Of a DNA stretch of 64,000 nt, positions 61,161-64,000 are shown one piece after another. The first letter of the stretch is position 1; the number at the start of each line of letters is the position of its first letter. The stretch is from Cohnella silvisoli (GTDB lineage Bacteria > Bacillota > Bacilli > Paenibacillales > Paenibacillaceae). The position numbers and the translations under genes were made by a program. The stretch lies in NCBI RefSeq assembly GCF_021190915.1, contig NZ_JAIOAP010000016.1, positions 62,001-126,000 of the forward strand, read 5' to 3'. Under the pieces are notes generated by a model. It had not been told where the DNA came from, did not search any database, and was given only the letters and a program-made list of their open reading frames with translations.

Positions 61161-61497
61161 GCGGATAAGACCCTCCTTGGATTTTGTATACGGTTACAAA
61201 GAATAACCTACCTGAGATTATAAGCAATTTATCCATGCCCGGTATGCCATAAATTTATATTCAAAGCCATCCTGTGCAACTGGCGAGCCCAATGATGAGA
61301 CAATTGTCTTAAGATCGTTGTTCCACGCACAATCAATTCCCCCCTCAAGCGTCTCTTTTAGCCTGTTCCGGAAAAAAATGACCGTAATAGATGCCGCGAA
61401 TTAACTACAATGAAGCTGTACGACAAATAATCAGATTCACATATTGAAAGCGCATACTTCTGAGTGTGCGCAAAAAACAAGGAGGAATTGATTAGGA
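61161..61497. promoter_or_regulatory. Divergent control region of locus B and the GH43 gene
   Basis: TTTGTA-TACGGT-TACAAA (61183-61200) is an 18-bp inverted repeat lying just upstream of the binding-protein ribosome site. A minus-strand -10-like TATAAT is at 61217-61222, with a weak -35. TGAAAGCGCATACT at 61445-61458 differs at one position from the CcpA cre consensus and precedes the GH43 gene. The rest shows nothing recognisable. Confidence 0.5.
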
Positions 61498-62136
61498 ATG
61501 AAAACGAGCTCTCGTACTTGGCGCGGTCTATGCAGCCGCGCGCTCATCATGCTGCTGCTTACCGTATTGCTGCTGCCGGCAGGATCAGCCAGCGCGTCCC
61601 TCGTTAAAGGCAATTTCTACAACGTCATTATGCAGGAAAGCGCGGATCCGTGGGTTTATCGGCATACGGACGGCTACTATTATTTCACCAAAACAACCGG
61701 CAACAACGTAACCATTTGGAAAAGTGAAACGCTGACTGGCATCGACGCTGCCCCTTCACGCGTTATCAGTACTGGCTGCTGCAATATATGGGCTCCGGAA
61801 ATTTATTACATTAACGGCGCGTGGTACATCTATTACGCCAAAGACGACGGCAACAATGCCAACCATCGCATGTATGTGCTGCAAAACACAGCGGCTGATC
61901 CGATGCAAGGCACTTGGGTGAACAAGGGACAAATTACGGACTCAACCAACAAATGGGCGATCGATGGTACAGTGCTGCAGGTAGGCAGCCAGCTTTATTT
62001 CATCTGGTCCGGCTGGGAAGGCGACACCAATGTGCGGCAAAACCTGTACATTGCCTCCATGAGCGATCCATGGACAATCAGCTCCAACCGTACTGAAATT
62101 GCGCGGCCGACCTACAGCTGGGAAACAACCACTCGC
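61498..62136 (+). pseudogene. Truncated secreted GH43 arabinanase-like enzyme
   Basis: ATG with AAGGAGGAATTGATTAGGA upstream and a signal peptide of about 34 residues (IMLLLTVLLLPAGSASAS). The GH43 blocks are ESADPWVYRHTDGYYY (catalytic base Asp), NIWAPEIYYINGAW and WAIDGTVLQVG (pKa-modulating Asp). After PTYSWETTT near 62130 the sequence changes to RLVGEAACC, just where intact enzymes have the NEGP catalytic acid. The open frame runs on to 62520 but that part is not GH43. About a third of the domain and the acid are missing, so it is inactive. A small CTCGCC/GGCGAG palindrome (62132-62148) marks the break. Confidence 0.82.
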
Positions 62137-62198
62137 CTTGTTGGCGAGGCGGCATGTTGCAGGTTAATGTGCCGCATGAGCCAAGCAACGATGCCGCA

Positions 62199-62227
62199 AA
62201 AAGGTCCGGGGGAGACCCGGACCTTTT
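62199..62227 (-). terminator. Terminator of the lost minus-strand gene
   Basis: AAAAGGTCCGGG and CCCGGACCTTTT, followed on the minus strand by a further T and GCGGC. It lies 12 bases beyond the stop of the remnant at 62239. Confidence 0.75.
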
Positions 62228-62238
62228 GCATCTGTGCG

Positions 62239-62520
62239 TTATTGATACAGAGCTTGAACGTTATAAAACACCCTTACGCCACGCTTGGGCCCGCCATAAC
62301 CGGTCGCCACATTCTGATCGGTGAAGGAAGAAATCCAGCCTGTCGTATCCCCGAAACTCAGATTTTGCATCGTCATTCCCGTAACCGCAAGATTATCGAT
62401 GCGGATAATCTCGGCCAAACCGCTGACAGCTTGCGTAAAATACATGCGGAACTGGACCTCTACCGAACTCTTCCCTGCCGTATAGGGGGAAAAGGGCAAT
62501 CGCTTACGAAAATAAGGTAA
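62239..62520 (-). pseudogene. C-terminal remnant of an unidentified secreted protein
   Basis: The minus-strand frame reads SPYTAGKSSVEVQFRMYFTQ, then GLAEIIRIDNLAVTGMTMQN and ends FYNVQALYQ-stop. It looks like a beta-rich carbohydrate-binding or accessory domain; I do not recognise the family. The upstream part is gone (the frame toward 62592 is not similar to anything I know and has no ribosome site). It is joined tail-to-tail with the broken GH43 gene, and a shorter relative is at 46778. Confidence 0.55.
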
Positions 62521-62927
62521 CTTGAGTAAAATAGGCACATGACTTTCAGCCCCCTTCTTTAAAAGAATATAAAAGCTGGGCTTGCTGAGCAAAGCACCAA
62601 ATTTAGATGGATTTCATGCTTGTAAATTTGCGACTTTTACTATAATGGGTGGGCCTACTTGGATTTAATCCCACTATTTTAAACTCCACATCCCTGCATT
62701 AAGGGATATTAAAGAAATTAGTTGCACGAAATCCCAGTATTTCATCGAAAACGAGTTTTCATGAGAATTACATGCATATTTTCCCATTAATGAAATAAAT
62801 AACCATCAACGCCATACCCGGGCCTTGCGTCACGATTTCATTCGTATAGGGGCCCTGGTAAGCCGCATTGTTGTCGCATAGATCCATCCGCCGGTCGATT
62901 GGAGTTTGGTGGATATGCATTCTCCAC
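62521..62927. other. Non-coding stretch
   Basis: About 400 bases, AT-rich at first. No credible gene, RNA or terminator was recognised. A long plus-strand frame starting at 62868 is the mirror of the YtoI-like gene. Confidence 0.4.
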
Positions 62928-64000
62928 TCAATCCAAAACCCTCGCGGCCACGATCGACTTGATGACCTTTTTCTGCTTCACGAACACGTCCACCTCGAGT
63001 TTGCAGAACCTCCGGCTGAGCTCGATAACGGCCGGGACGATTTCCACCAAGCTGTCGATCTCGACGGGCGCGAAATAATAGGTCGCGGTGCTGTCGATCA
63101 GCAGATCGCCCTTCTTATGCTCTTTCATCGTCCGCGTTACTGCCAGGGTAATCAAGCCTCCCAGCAAGCCTTCCGAGATGTAGCCCATCTGGTTGATCAT
63201 CTGGCTCGCGACAGGTCCCCGGAAGTGCAGTTGCCCCCTCTCGTTCCTGACTTCCTCGAAGGCGGACCAAATTTGATCCTCGAGCGTTTCGCCGATCTGG
63301 GGCTGGGACTGGACCGTCTGCATCGCCTTCAGCACGTCTTTGCGGCTGATGACCCCGATCAACGTTTTGCCGGCGTCCACGACGGGCAGCAGTTCGATTC
63401 CTTCCCAAACCATCATATGGCTCGCGGTCGCAATCGAAGTATGAGACGTTACGGTGTGCGGATTTCGCGTCATGAGCTTTTCGATTTTCTGGTTGTCGGG
63501 CTCCCCGATAATGTCTTTGGCAATGATCATGCCCACGGGTCTGCCCGCGTCGTCGACGACCGGGAACCGGTTGTGGTTCGTCGCTTCGATCAGCTTCTTG
63601 AGGGACGCGACCGTTTCCGATGCATGAATCGAGCTTGGCAGCGCGTCCGCCTTCATAATATCGCCGACAAGCAAAATCTGCTTTTTGATCAGCCGGTCGG
63701 ACAACGCGCGATTAATGAGCGCCGCCACCGTAAACGTATCGTATTTGCAACTGATGACTGGCAGCCCCAGCTCGTCCGCCAAACGTCTGACCTCCGGCGT
63801 CGTACCGAAACCTCCGGTAATGAGCACGCCTGCGCCTAGGGTCAGCGCGCTCTGATGCGCCTTGTTGCGGTTGCCGACGATCAGCAGGTTGCCGGGCTCG
63901 ATGTAGCGGATCATCGCTTCCAACTGCATGGCGCCGATTACAAATTTGTTCAGCGTCTTCTGCAAACCCGAAGCTCCGCCGAGCACCTGGCCGTCGACCA
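62928..64000 (-). CDS. ytoI: YtoI-like DRTGG-CBS-CBS-hotdog protein (5' part beyond window)
   Basis: At least 357 residues; the frame is open to the window edge, so the N-terminal part is missing. From the visible start: a DRTGG domain (NLLIVGNRNKAHQSALTLGA, VLITGGFGTT), two CBS repeats (TVASLKKLIEATNHNRFPVV, IGVISRKDVLKAM) and a C-terminal hotdog thioesterase-like domain (GDLLIDSTATYYFAPVEIDS). This matches B. subtilis YtoI (about 439 residues), a presumed nucleotide-sensing regulator of unknown role. It is a widely conserved gene and probably marks the return to core chromosome. Confidence 0.88.
   Translation of the reverse strand, partial: VDGQVLGGASGLQKTLNKFVIGAMQLEAMIRYIEPGNLLIVGNRNKAHQSALTLGAGVLITGGFGTTPEVRRLADELGLPVISCKYDTFTVAALINRALSDRLIKKQILLVGDIMKADALPSSIHASETVASLKKLIEATNHNRFPVVDDAGRPVGMIIAKDIIGEPDNQKIEKLMTRNPHTVTSHTSIATASHMMVWEGIELLPVVDAGKTLIGVISRKDVLKAMQTVQSQPQIGETLEDQIWSAFEEVRNERGQLHFRGPVASQMINQMGYISEGLLGGLITLAVTRTMKEHKKGDLLIDSTATYYFAPVEIDSLVEIVPAVIELSRRFCKLEVDVFVKQKKVIKSIVAARVLD

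Noticed and set aside
62868..63839. Plus-strand open frame of 323 codons
   Set aside because: It is the mirror of the YtoI-like coding sequence, His/Arg-rich and without a domain.
1..64000. CRISPR array, insertion sequence or integrase
   Set aside because: No regularly spaced repeats and no transposase or recombinase coding sequence were found in any frame.

Overview
The window looks like chromosomal DNA of a soil or plant-associated member of Bacillota, most likely Paenibacillaceae (Paenibacillus or Cohnella type). The signs are strong Shine-Dalgarno sites with many GTG and TTG starts, a T-box leader, a YtoI-type DRTGG-CBS protein, membrane AraC/Cache regulators beside Lpl-type sugar transporters, and five carbohydrate ABC importers that carry no ATPase gene of their own. 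The genus is inference; no marker gene settles it.

Left part (1-24.4 kb). A VWA/solute-binding membrane protein and an XpaC-like partner (5-2446) are followed by a GH38 alpha-mannosidase divergent from a GntR-LacI repressor with a palindromic operator between them. Next come a decayed carbohydrate-binding gene, an SGNH hydrolase, and a T-box-controlled serC-serS operon that abuts a truncated EamA transporter. A creatininase / Lpl-type transporter / membrane AraC operon runs from 18.5 to 11.8 kb. The 18.7-24.4 kb stretch is a patchwork: two VOC proteins, a 5'-truncated RibD-type reductase, strong hairpins, a tiny membrane ORF, an efflux ABC pair, an ECF sigma factor, a tmRNA 3' fragment and a frameshifted retropepsin.

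Right part (24.5-62.5 kb). This is almost wholly amino-sugar and glycan metabolism. Locus A (minus, 39.3 to 24.5 kb) encodes a binding protein, two permeases, a cytoplasmic beta-propeller, a polysaccharide-deacetylase-like protein, two DegT-family aminotransferases, two Gfo/Idh/MocA dehydrogenases, a neutral-ceramidase-fold protein, an SGNH hydrolase and NagA. Divergent from it, a ROK repressor heads a plus-strand operon with a second ceramidase-fold protein, a MalEFG-type importer and a sugar-phosphate nucleotidyltransferase carrying a left-handed beta-helix. Locus B (minus, 61.2 to 47.8 kb) contains an importer, a third intact DegT-family gene (a near-copy of one in locus A), a DUF4838 protein, an epimerase, a second importer, a metal amidohydrolase, a PIG-L deacetylase and a SelA-like PLP enzyme, with a convergent AraC regulator at its far end.

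The combination of N-deacetylases, DegT aminotransferases and Gfo/Idh dehydrogenases beside importers suggests uptake and remodelling of N-acylated amino sugars or aminocyclitols. The exact substrate cannot be read from sequence. Gene decay is frequent: a 31-codon DegT tail, a truncated GH43 arabinanase, and two related gene tails, each ending in a hairpin. This suggests active duplication and deletion. The window ends inside a YtoI-like core gene.
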